DNA of 64,000 bases from positions 186,001 to 250,000 of the forward strand of contig JBBEAM010000013.1 of NCBI GenBank assembly GCA_040882845.1, written 5' to 3'. Origin of the DNA: JBBEAM01 sp040882845 (GTDB taxonomy: Bacteria; Pseudomonadota; Alphaproteobacteria; Kiloniellales; DSM-21159). The notes below the pieces were generated by a model. That model saw only the letters and a list, made by a program, of their open reading frames with translations, made no database searches and had not been told where the DNA came from. Position 1 is the stretch's first letter, and each line of letters begins with the position of its first letter. Positions 57,218 to 64,000 of this stretch are shown in pieces. The position numbers were made by a program, and so were the translations under genes.

Positions 57218-58240
57218 ATGCCGGATAACCACCACCAGACCGACGTTGCGATTATCGGCGCGGGGCCGGTCGGCCTCTTCGCGGTCTTCGAGTGCGGCAT
57301 GCTGAATCTGCGCTGTCACCTGATCGACAGCCTGGAGGTGGTCGGCGGGCAGTGTGCGGCGCTCTATCCGGAAAAGCCGATCTACGACATACCCGCCTGT
57401 CCCAGCCTGCTCGGCCGCGAGCTGGTCGAGCGCCTGGAAGCCCAGGCTGCGCCCTTCGCGCCGCGCTTTCACCTGGATCAGCGGGTCGAGGCGCTGGAGA
57501 AGACGGAGAGCGGCTGGCTGCTGACGACCTCGGCCGGCACGCGGATCGAGGCCCGGGCGGTGATCGTCGCGGCTGGGGTCGGCGCCTTCGGACCGAACCG
57601 GCCGCCGCTTGAGGGCATCGAGCGCTATGAGGGCAAGAGCGTGTTCTACATGGTGGGCCGTCCGGAGGATTTCCGCGGCAAGCGGGTGGTGATCGCCGGC
57701 GGCGGCGACTCGGCTGTGGACTGGGCCCTGGCCTTGGCCGGGATCGCCGCCAAGGTTCAGGTGGTGCACCGCCGCGCCAAGTTCCGCGCCGCGCCGGAAA
57801 GCGCCCGGCGCCTGGAGGCGCTGCGCGGCGAGGGCAAGGTCGAGCTGGTGATCCCCTATCAGCTCGCCGCCCTGGAAGGCGCGGCCGGCGCGCTCTCGGC
57901 GGTGGTGGTGCGCGATCTCGACGGCGCGACGCAACGGCTTGAGGCCGATGTCCTGCTGCCCTTCTTCGGCCTGTCGATGAACCTGGGGCCGATCGCCGAG
58001 TGGGGCCTCAACCTGGAGCGCAACCACATCGTCGTCGATCCGGCGACCTCGATGACCTCGCGGCCGGGGATCTTCGCGATCGGCGACATCGCGCACTACG
58101 AGAACAAGCTGAAGCTGATCCTGACCGGCTTCTCCGAGGCGGCGATGGCGGCGCACGCGATCCGGCCGCTGGTCTTCCCCGGCGAGGAACTGCACTGGGA
58201 GTACTCGACGACTAAAGGCGTGCCGGGATTCGAGACCTGA
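57218..58240 (+). CDS. Ferredoxin-NADP+ reductase, thioredoxin-reductase-like type
   Basis: A 340-residue FAD/NADPH flavoprotein. The FAD motif is VAIIGAGPVGLFAVFECGML (10-29), with GGQCAALYPEKPIYDIPACP and the NADPH motif KRVVIAGGGDSAVDWALALA. The C-terminal FAIGDIAHYENKLKLILTGF holds the second FAD site. No CxxC redox pair is present, which separates it from thioredoxin reductase and points to the TrxR-like FNR group of Bacillus YumC and alphaproteobacteria. Start ATG 57218 is at MPDNHHQTDV. It converges with divL at a distance of 4 bases. Confidence 0.92.
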   Translation: MPDNHHQTDVAIIGAGPVGLFAVFECGMLNLRCHLIDSLEVVGGQCAALYPEKPIYDIPACPSLLGRELVERLEAQAAPFAPRFHLDQRVEALEKTESGWLLTTSAGTRIEARAVIVAAGVGAFGPNRPPLEGIERYEGKSVFYMVGRPEDFRGKRVVIAGGGDSAVDWALALAGIAAKVQVVHRRAKFRAAPESARRLEALRGEGKVELVIPYQLAALEGAAGALSAVVVRDLDGATQRLEADVLLPFFGLSMNLGPIAEWGLNLERNHIVVDPATSMTSRPGIFAIGDIAHYENKLKLILTGFSEAAMAAHAIRPLVFPGEELHWEYSTTKGVPGFET

Positions 58241-58244
58241 CCGT

Positions 58245-60341
58245 TCAGCCGGCGGCGGCCTGCGGCCTGCCGGGAAGTTCCGCGTTCTGCTGCGGCAGCT
58301 CGCCCTCGGGCAGATGGCAGGTGACGGTGGTGCCCTGGTCTTCTGCGGACTGCATCTCGACCCAGCCGCCGTGCAACTCGATCAGGCTCTTGACCAAGGC
58401 CAGACCGAGTCCGGCGCCGCTGCGCTGCGAGATCCTCCGCTCGCTGCCCCGCTCGAAGCTGGAGAAGACGCGTTCCTGGTCGTCCGCCGGGATGCCGATG
58501 CCGCTGTCCTCGACATAAAAGCAGACCTCGCCGTCGCCGCGCCGCGCGCCGAGGGTGATCTTGCCGCCCTCGTCGGTGAACTGGCAGGCATTGCTGAGCA
58601 GGTTGAACAGGGCCTGGAGCAGCCGCCGCTCGTCGCAGGACAAGCGGCCGATGTTTCTCGGGCAGACCACCTCGAGCTTCAGGTTCTGGCTGCGCATGCG
58701 CTCGCGCAGCAGGATCGAGGCGCTGCGCAGCAGCTCCGAGATTTCTGCGTCGGTGCGCTCAAGCTGCAGATAACCGGCCTCGATCGAGGCTAGGTCGAGC
58801 AGGTTGTTGATCAGCGACGTCAGCTCCTGCGAGGAATCGACGATGGCGCGGGCATAGTCGCTCTGCCGTTCGTTGAGCGCGCCGGCGTAGTTCTCCTCGA
58901 GCATCTGGGCGAAGCCGATAATGGCGTTGAGCGGCGTACGCAGCTCGTAGGAGATGTTGGCGACGAACTCGGACTTCAGCCGGTCGGCGGTCTCGAGGGC
59001 CTCGGCCCGCTCTCTCAGGGCGCGCTCGACGCGGATCGAATCGGTCACGTCGACATAGGTGAACAGGCTGGCGCCATCGGGCAGCGGTACCTGGGCCCAG
59101 TCGATCACCCGGCCGTCGCTGCGCTCGTGGCGGCCGCTGCGGGCCTCCGGTTCGGTTGTATTGGCGATGGCGCGGCTCGAGATATCGGACCAAGCCTCGT
59201 CGTCGATCTCGTAGAAGTGGCGGACCAGCGGCAGCAGGTCGCGGACGTGCGGCTCGCCTTTCAGCATATCCTCCGACAGTCCCCAGATCTCAGCGTAGGC
59301 CTTGGTGGAGAGCTTGAGCCGGCCGTCCTGGCCGAACACCGCGACCCCCTCATAGAGGTTGTTCAGGGTCTCCTGCTGCACCGCGATCAGGGTGTTGTAG
59401 CTGCGCTCCAGGGTCAGGCGGTCGGTGACGTCCTCGAAGGTTAGGATGACGCCGCCGAAGGGATGCGGCGAAGCGGTCACCCGGAGCGTCGTGCCGTCGG
59501 GCACGTGCATCAGATCCTCGTAGGGCTCGATCATGGTCTTCAGGCGGCGCAGCCAGGTCCGCTTGTAGTCGGCGAAGTCGGCCTGTTCCGGCAGGCGGCG
59601 CTGGGAGCGCAGGGTCTCCAGAACATCGGTGACATGCGGGCGCGAGGCGAGATAGTCCTCGTCGAGCTGCCAGATCTCGGCATAGGCGTTGTTGTGGAAG
59701 TCGAGCTGCATGTCGGCGCCGAGGATGGCAATGCCGACGTTGAGATTCTGCAGCACGGCGGCATGTGCCTCGATATGGCGGTCGAGCTCGATCTTGCGTT
59801 CCTCCGTCTCCGTCCGATCGTGGGCGAAGCCGACCAGGGAGCCGTCGGAGAGCGCGCGTTCGCTGACCTGAAACAGCCGGCGCTCCCCGCCGGCCACGGC
59901 GTGGCGGATCAGGGAGTGGCGGCGGCCGCTGGCCTGCGCCTCGCGGGCGAGGTTGCGCGAGAGCTCCGTCTCGGCCCGGCCGAGCAGCTCGACCTGCTTG
60001 CGCAGCACCTCCTCGCGCGGCAGACCGACGGCGGCGCAGTAGGCCTCGTTGCAATAGACCAGGTCGAGATCCTTGCCGCGCCGCCAGACCGGGCGCGGCA
60101 GGTTGTCGAGGGCGCTGAGCAGCGTCGAAAGCTCCTCCTGCGCCATGGACCGGGCAAGGCCCAGGTCGATGGCTTCGCCCTGCAGGCGTTCGATCTCGGC
60201 GCGCGCTTCCCGCAGAGCTCTCTCCGCGCCGTCGAGGCGCTGCTCCCCCTGAACCAGCCTGCGCTGATAGACCAGGGCGCAGATTCCCGCCGTCGCCAGG
60301 ACGAACACGACGCCCGCGACGATCTGCCAGATCGTCACCAT
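58245..60341 (-). CDS. divL: DivL-like PAS-domain tyrosine 'histidine kinase' homologue, cell-cycle regulator
   Basis: A protein of 698 residues. One N-terminal membrane helix (4-26, MVTIWQIVAGVVFVLATAGI) is followed by a coiled coil (about 35-75), three PAS-type units (about 75-190, 200-310, 325-440), a DHp domain and an ATPase domain (about 560-680; N box LFNLLSNACQFT, DSGIGIP, GAGLGLALVKSL). The DHp motif reads FVANISYELRTPLNA: Tyr465 replaces the phosphoacceptor His. That substitution defines Caulobacter DivL (Tyr550), which controls the CckA-ChpT-CtrA cell-cycle relay. Other residues of a normal kinase are kept. Upstream lies a CtrA-type box with a CcrM site. The ATG has no clear Shine-Dalgarno, but a small upstream frame does. 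Confidence 0.87.
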   Translation of the reverse strand: MVTIWQIVAGVVFVLATAGICALVYQRRLVQGEQRLDGAERALREARAEIERLQGEAIDLGLARSMAQEELSTLLSALDNLPRPVWRRGKDLDLVYCNEAYCAAVGLPREEVLRKQVELLGRAETELSRNLAREAQASGRRHSLIRHAVAGGERRLFQVSERALSDGSLVGFAHDRTETEERKIELDRHIEAHAAVLQNLNVGIAILGADMQLDFHNNAYAEIWQLDEDYLASRPHVTDVLETLRSQRRLPEQADFADYKRTWLRRLKTMIEPYEDLMHVPDGTTLRVTASPHPFGGVILTFEDVTDRLTLERSYNTLIAVQQETLNNLYEGVAVFGQDGRLKLSTKAYAEIWGLSEDMLKGEPHVRDLLPLVRHFYEIDDEAWSDISSRAIANTTEPEARSGRHERSDGRVIDWAQVPLPDGASLFTYVDVTDSIRVERALRERAEALETADRLKSEFVANISYELRTPLNAIIGFAQMLEENYAGALNERQSDYARAIVDSSQELTSLINNLLDLASIEAGYLQLERTDAEISELLRSASILLRERMRSQNLKLEVVCPRNIGRLSCDERRLLQALFNLLSNACQFTDEGGKITLGARRGDGEVCFYVEDSGIGIPADDQERVFSSFERGSERRISQRSGAGLGLALVKSLIELHGGWVEMQSAEDQGTTVTCHLPEGELPQQNAELPGRPQAAAG

Positions 60342-60409
60342 CGACTTGCGCCGGCGAAACCCGCGTTCCCCTGGGGTTGCGGTTCCGGCGCTCTTGGCCC
60401 GCGCGCCAT
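60335..60409 (-). CDS. Possible 24-codon upstream ORF coupled to divL
   Basis: An ATG at 60409 has a strong GGAGGGG six bases upstream. It reads MARGPRAPEPQPQGNAGFAG, then 4 more residues, and stops at TGA inside the first codons of divL (ATGGTGA), in a different frame. The divL start itself lacks a good ribosome site, so translation may reach it by re-initiation. The peptide has no recognisable domain. Confidence 0.35.
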   Translation of the reverse strand: MARGPRAPEPQPQGNAGFAGASRW

Positions 60410-60491
60410 CGCTCGCCCCTCCGTGCCGAAATAATTCAGAACGACGGCGATACTAGGCAGATCGCCGGAATACCAGCAAGCGACGCCAGCC

Positions 60492-60506
60492 TTAAGATTC
60501 CCTTAA
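60492..60506. promoter_or_regulatory. CtrA-type box (TTAA-N7-TTAA) containing a GANTC site
   Basis: TTAA (60492-60495), GATTCCC, TTAA (60503-60506), then C: a perfect match to the CtrA full-site consensus TTAA-N7-TTAAC. The spacer begins with GATTC (60496-60500), a CcrM GANTC methylation site. It lies between ahcY and divL, about 150 bases upstream of the divL ATG. I found no other TTAA-N7-TTAA pair in the window by reading. Confidence 0.55.
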
Positions 60507-60570
60507 CGCGCGAAGGCAGCCCCGGGAAATTCGCCACGGTGCCCAGCTTCTCCGCCACCCCCGGCGGGGA

Positions 60571-61869
60571 TCAGTAGCGGTATTCGTCGGTCTTGAAGGG
60601 GCCGTCGGGCGTTACCCCGATATAGCTGGCCTGCTCCTGCGACAGCGTCGATAGCCGGGCGCCGACCTTTTCCAGGTGCAGCGCGGCAACCTTCTCGTCG
60701 AGGTGCTTGGGCAGGACGTAGACCTTACGCTCATAGCGGTCGGGATGGGTCCACAGCTCGATCTGTGCCAGCACCTGATTGGTGAAGGAGGCGGACATCA
60801 CGAAGCTGGGGTGGCCGGTGGCGCAGCCCAGGTTCACCAGCCGGCCCTCGGCCAGCAGGATGATCTTCTTGCCGTCCGGGAACTCGACCTGATCGACCTG
60901 AGGCTTGACGTTGTCCCACTTCAGATTGCGCAGCGCCCCGACCTGGATTTCGGTATCGAAGTGGCCGATGTTGCAGACGATCGCCCGCTCCTTCATCGCC
61001 CGCATGTGGTCGAGGGTGATGACGTCCTTGTTGCCGGTGGCGGTGACGAAGATGTCGGCGCGCGGGGCGGCGTCCTCCATGGTCACCACCTCGTAGCCCT
61101 CCATCGCCGCCTGCAGGGCGCAGATCGGATCGACCTCGCTGACCATCACCCGGCAGCCGGCCTGACGCAGCGACTCCGCCGAGCCCTTGCCGACGTCGCC
61201 GTAGCCGCAGACCATGGCGACCTTGCCGGCCATCATCACGTCGGTGGCGCGGCGGATCGCGTCGACCAGGCTCTCGCGGCAGCCGTACTTGTTATCGAAC
61301 TTCGACTTGGTGACGGAGTCGTTGACGTTGATCGCCGGGGCCTTGAGGGCGCCGGCGCGCTGCATCTCATAGAGGCGGTGGACTCCGGTGGTGGTCTCCT
61401 CCGACAGGCCGCGCACCCCGGCCATGATCTCGGCGTAGCGCGCCTCGTGCAGCAGCTGGGTCAGGTCGCCGCCGTCGTCGAGGATCATGTTGACCGTCCA
61501 GCCGTCAGGGCCGGTAACGGTCTGCTCGATCGCCCACCAGAACTCCTCCTCGCTCATGCCTTTCCAGGCGAAGACCGGAACGCCGGCGGCGGCGATCGCG
61601 GCGGCGGCGTGGTCCTGGGTCGAGAAGATGTTGCAGGACGACCAGCGCACCTCGGCGCCGAGCGCTGTGAGGGTCTCGATCAGCACCGCTGTCTGGATCG
61701 TCATGTGCAGGCAGCCGGCGATGCGCGCGCCTTTCAGCGGCTGGTCCTTGCCGTACTCCTCGCGCAGGGCCATCAGGCCGGGCATCTCGATCTCGGCCAT
61801 TTCGATTTCCTTGCGGCCCCACGCGGCGAGGGAGATGTCCTTGACCTTGAAATCGGTGAAGTCAGCCAT
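60571..61869 (-). CDS. ahcY: S-adenosylhomocysteine hydrolase
   Basis: A 432-residue NAD-dependent enzyme splitting S-adenosylhomocysteine to adenosine and homocysteine, relieving inhibition of methyltransferases. GCLHMTIQTAVLIETLTALG and WSSCNIFSTQDHAAAAIA are substrate motifs; NVNDSVTKSKFDNKYGCRES contains the Lys and Asp that work in catalysis; AMVCGYGDVGKGSAESLRQA binds NAD. The C-terminus ends KTDEYRY, the family's usual KPDHYRY-like tail. It lies 109 bases after ptsI on the same strand; no SAH riboswitch core is visible in that leader. Confidence 0.97.
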   Translation of the reverse strand: MADFTDFKVKDISLAAWGRKEIEMAEIEMPGLMALREEYGKDQPLKGARIAGCLHMTIQTAVLIETLTALGAEVRWSSCNIFSTQDHAAAAIAAAGVPVFAWKGMSEEEFWWAIEQTVTGPDGWTVNMILDDGGDLTQLLHEARYAEIMAGVRGLSEETTTGVHRLYEMQRAGALKAPAINVNDSVTKSKFDNKYGCRESLVDAIRRATDVMMAGKVAMVCGYGDVGKGSAESLRQAGCRVMVSEVDPICALQAAMEGYEVVTMEDAAPRADIFVTATGNKDVITLDHMRAMKERAIVCNIGHFDTEIQVGALRNLKWDNVKPQVDQVEFPDGKKIILLAEGRLVNLGCATGHPSFVMSASFTNQVLAQIELWTHPDRYERKVYVLPKHLDEKVAALHLEKVGARLSTLSQEQASYIGVTPDGPFKTDEYRY

Positions 61870-61978
61870 GGTTCTGCGAGTCCTTGAAAAGCGGCGGAAG
61901 GAACGCCGGACGATCTATCAGGCGGGGCCGCGTTCGGCAAGCCGCCTCGCCCGCAAAGCAGCTGTGCGGCGGCGCGGC

Positions 61979-63772
61979 TTACAGCGTCTCGTTGAAGTCG
62001 TCGAGCATCGCCGCGATACGGCCGATGTCGGTCTGGTCCATGATCGCCAGGGCGCGGGAGGCCGCGGCCTGGCTGTCGAGCTGGCGAATCCGCGCCTTGA
62101 CCCGCGGCAGCGCGGCGGCGCTCATCGACAGCTCGCGCACCCCGAGGCCGAGCAGCAGTGCCGTGAAGCGCGGATCGCCGGCGATCTCGCCGCAGATCGA
62201 CAGCGGCTTGCCGGCGCGCTGGGCCGCGCCGACGGTGAACTGGATCAGCCGGAGAACCGCGGGGTGCAGCGGATTGTAGAGATAGGCGACCTGCTCCTCG
62301 CCGCGGTCGATGGCCAGGGTGTACATCGTCAAATCGTTGGTGCCGATGGCGAAGAAGTCGGCCTCATGAGCCAGCGCGTCGGCGGCCAGCGCGGCGCCGG
62401 GAATCTCGATCATCACGCCGAGCGGCGGCAGGGGGTCGGCGATGGCGACGCCCTGCTTGGCGAGCTTTTTGGCCAGCTTGGCCAGGATCTTGCGCACGCT
62501 GCGCACCTCGCCGACCGAGGAGATCATCGGCAGAAGGATGCGCACCGGCCCCTTGACGCCGGCGCGCAGGATTGCCGTCAGCTGGGTTTCAAGCAGCTCC
62601 GGCCGCTTCAGCGACAGCCGGATGGCGCGCAGGCCGAGCGCCGGGTTGGCACCGGCGCTGAGATGCGCGCCCAGCGCCGTCGCCAGCTTCTCGCCGCCGA
62701 CGTCCAGGGTGCGCACGGTGACCGGCCGCCCGCCCATCGCGGCGACGATCTGCTCCAGCGCCGCGGTCTGCTCCTCGACGTCCGGCAGATCGTCGCGGTT
62801 CATGTAGAGGAACTCGGTGCGCAGCAGCCCGATCCCCTCGGCCCCGACCGCAACCGCCTGCTTGGCCTCGCGCGGCAGCTCGAGGTTGGCGTGCAGGGTG
62901 ACCTCGGCCGCGTCGCGGGTCACCGCCGGCAGGTCGCGCAGCCGCGACAGGGCGCGATGCTCGCGCTCCATTTCGCGCTGCAGCAAGCGGTAGTCGGCGA
63001 GCCGCTTGGCCGTCGGGTTGACGATTACCCGGCCGCGGCTGCCATCGACGATCACGGTTTCGCCGGCCGCGACGCCGCCGAGCAGGCCGGTGACGCCGAG
63101 CACGGCGGGCAGGCCGAGCGAGCGCGCCATGATCGCGGTATGGCCTTCGGCGCCGCCCAGCACGGTGGAAAAGCCGCCGATCTGGCGCGGATCCATCAGC
63201 GCGGTATCCGCCGGGGTGATCTCCTCGGCGACGATGATCGAGCTGGGCGCGATCTTGGCGAAGCTTTCGTAGTCGGCCTTGGAAAGGTTGCGCAGGATGC
63301 GGTAGCCGACCTCGCGGATGTCCTCGCCACGGGTGCGCAGGTAGGGGTCGTCGAGCTCGGCGAAGGCGCCGGCGATGCTCTCGACCTCGCCGCGCAGCGC
63401 CGCCTCGGCGTTGATCCGGCGGTCGGCGATGCGCCCCAGCACGCCCTTGATCAGCCGCGAGGAGCCGAGCATCTGGGAATGGGCGTCGAGCAGGTAGCCG
63501 AGCTCCTCTGCGGCGCGGCCATGCACGGACTCGGCCTTGCGCTTGAGCTTGTCGATCTGGCGGCCCGCCTTGGCCACGGCCTGCTCGAAGCGTTCCGCCT
63601 CGGCCGCCAGCCGGCGCTGCGGCAGCTTGTACTCGGTCACCTGGATCTCGCCGGATTCGCGCAGGTAGGCGGGGCCGATGGCGATGCCCGGGGCGACGCC
63701 GAGGCCCTCGAACACCCGCTCCTTGGCGCTGTCGCGTTTGGCGTTTCTCCTGCGGTCTGGTCTGGTTGGCAT
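61979..63772 (-). CDS. ptsI: PTS enzyme I (phosphoenolpyruvate-protein phosphotransferase)
   Basis: A 597-residue enzyme that moves phosphate from PEP to HPr. The phospho-His is His211 in LGGAEGHTAIMARSLGLPAV. GIGLLRTEFLYMNRDDLPD, VTVRTLDVGGEK and ANPALGLRAIR belong to the PEP-binding domain, and PLSICGEIAGDP carries the proton-donor Cys. Length and N-terminus (VFEGLGVAPGIAIGPAYLRE directly after about 20 residues) show that the GAF domain of PtsP/EI-Ntr is absent. With EIIA-Ntr (ptsN) and no sugar permease in view, a regulatory PTS is likely. Its ATG overlaps the ptsH stop. Confidence 0.94.
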   Translation of the reverse strand: MPTRPDRRRNAKRDSAKERVFEGLGVAPGIAIGPAYLRESGEIQVTEYKLPQRRLAAEAERFEQAVAKAGRQIDKLKRKAESVHGRAAEELGYLLDAHSQMLGSSRLIKGVLGRIADRRINAEAALRGEVESIAGAFAELDDPYLRTRGEDIREVGYRILRNLSKADYESFAKIAPSSIIVAEEITPADTALMDPRQIGGFSTVLGGAEGHTAIMARSLGLPAVLGVTGLLGGVAAGETVIVDGSRGRVIVNPTAKRLADYRLLQREMEREHRALSRLRDLPAVTRDAAEVTLHANLELPREAKQAVAVGAEGIGLLRTEFLYMNRDDLPDVEEQTAALEQIVAAMGGRPVTVRTLDVGGEKLATALGAHLSAGANPALGLRAIRLSLKRPELLETQLTAILRAGVKGPVRILLPMISSVGEVRSVRKILAKLAKKLAKQGVAIADPLPPLGVMIEIPGAALAADALAHEADFFAIGTNDLTMYTLAIDRGEEQVAYLYNPLHPAVLRLIQFTVGAAQRAGKPLSICGEIAGDPRFTALLLGLGVRELSMSAAALPRVKARIRQLDSQAAASRALAIMDQTDIGRIAAMLDDFNETL

Positions 63773-64000
63773 CAGCTTTGCTCTTCGTCGAAAGCGCGGC
63801 GCACCAGCTCGGCGAGCGCGTCGAGCGCCGCTTCCCGCTCGCGGCCGCTGGCCGTCAGTTCAATCTGGCAGCCGGGCGCGGCGGCCAGCATCATCAGCCC
63901 CATGATCGAGGAGCCGGGCACTTCCTGACCGCTTTTGCTGACCGTCACCTCGGCATCGAAGCTGGCCGCCAGCTTGACGAACTTCGCCGCGGCGCGGGCG
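63772..64000 (-). CDS. ptsH: HPr phosphocarrier protein (5' part cut by window)
   Basis: The C-terminal 75 or so residues of HPr. ARAAAKFVKLAASFDAEVTV, SKSGQEVPGSSIMGLMMLAA (the regulatory Ser lies here, in the SSIMGL block) and the ending LAELVRRAFDEEQS are clear. The active-site His lies upstream of the window edge and is not visible. It overlaps ptsI by ATGA. It carries phosphate from enzyme I to EIIA-Ntr. Confidence 0.92.
   Translation of the reverse strand, partial: ARAAAKFVKLAASFDAEVTVSKSGQEVPGSSIMGLMMLAAAPGCQIELTASGREREAALDALAELVRRAFDEEQS

Noticed and set aside
57218..58240. Thioredoxin reductase
   Set aside because: The flavoprotein lacks the CxxC redox pair; it fits ferredoxin-NADP reductase of the TrxR-like type.
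61870..61978. SAH riboswitch before ahcY
   Set aside because: The leader shows GC-rich stems but not the GAGGAGCGCUGC-type core I associate with SAH riboswitches, and the gap is only 109 bases after ptsI.

Overview
This is a GC-rich, densely packed chromosomal window from an alphaproteobacterium, most likely a Rhodospirillales/Kiloniellales-type organism (lineage is inference). The evidence is gene content and order: an NrnC-type nanoRNase, a TIGR02300 acidic protein next to aroA-cmk-rpsA-ihfB, DUF1150 beside hsp20, the lptCAB-rpoN-hpf-ptsN run, an addAB/trxA operon, and a DivL-type tyrosine 'kinase' next to ahcY and PTS genes. I see no insertion sequence, prophage, integron or CRISPR array. 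Nearly everything is core housekeeping.

Layout. 1-8.1 kb: a cut SDR gene, a TPR protein, a GST and glutamate synthase (gltD-gltB). 8.4-17.5 kb: uppP, an NDUFA9-like protein, nrnC, then kdsD-lptC-lptA-lptB-rpoN-hpf-ptsN, which joins LPS transport to sigma-54 and nitrogen-PTS control. 17.5-29.4 kb is the more accessory part: hsp20 with a sigma-32-like promoter and a possible ROSE RNA thermometer, an MFS exporter, a LysR regulator, a 30-residue Lys/Pro/Ala protein, an HpcH aldolase, a TauD dioxygenase, PilZ and YrhK proteins, a class IV aminotransferase, a multi-PAS kinase/receiver pair, a lipoprotein, an RcnB-like protein and DoxX. 29.5-47.8 kb: tRNA-Ala, then aroA-cmk-rpsA-ihfB-lapA, pyrF, trpF, trpBA-accD-folC and an unusual peroxiredoxin-like/2OG-oxygenase fusion. 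A divergent ynbA-ynbB-acyltransferase lipid block sits between trpF and trpBA. 47.8-57.1 kb: tsaE-amgK-murU-addB-addA overlap by ATGA, followed by trxA. 57.2-64 kb: a ferredoxin-NADP reductase, divL, ahcY, ptsI and a cut ptsH.

Most interesting observations. The histidine-kinase homologue at 58245-60341 has Tyr in place of the phosphoacceptor His, the hallmark of DivL. Upstream of it lies a perfect TTAA-N7-TTAAC CtrA-type box that contains a GANTC (CcrM methylation) site. Hsp20 has a sigma-32-like promoter and a hairpin with the ROSE UUGCU/AGGA pairing. LptA is internally duplicated. Two homologous SWRDT membrane proteins flank pyrF. A peroxiredoxin-fold domain without its catalytic Cys is fused to an intact 2OG-Fe(II) dioxygenase. 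A small family of intergenic palindromes is visible. Functional statements rest on motif recognition from memory of the families; no database search was run.
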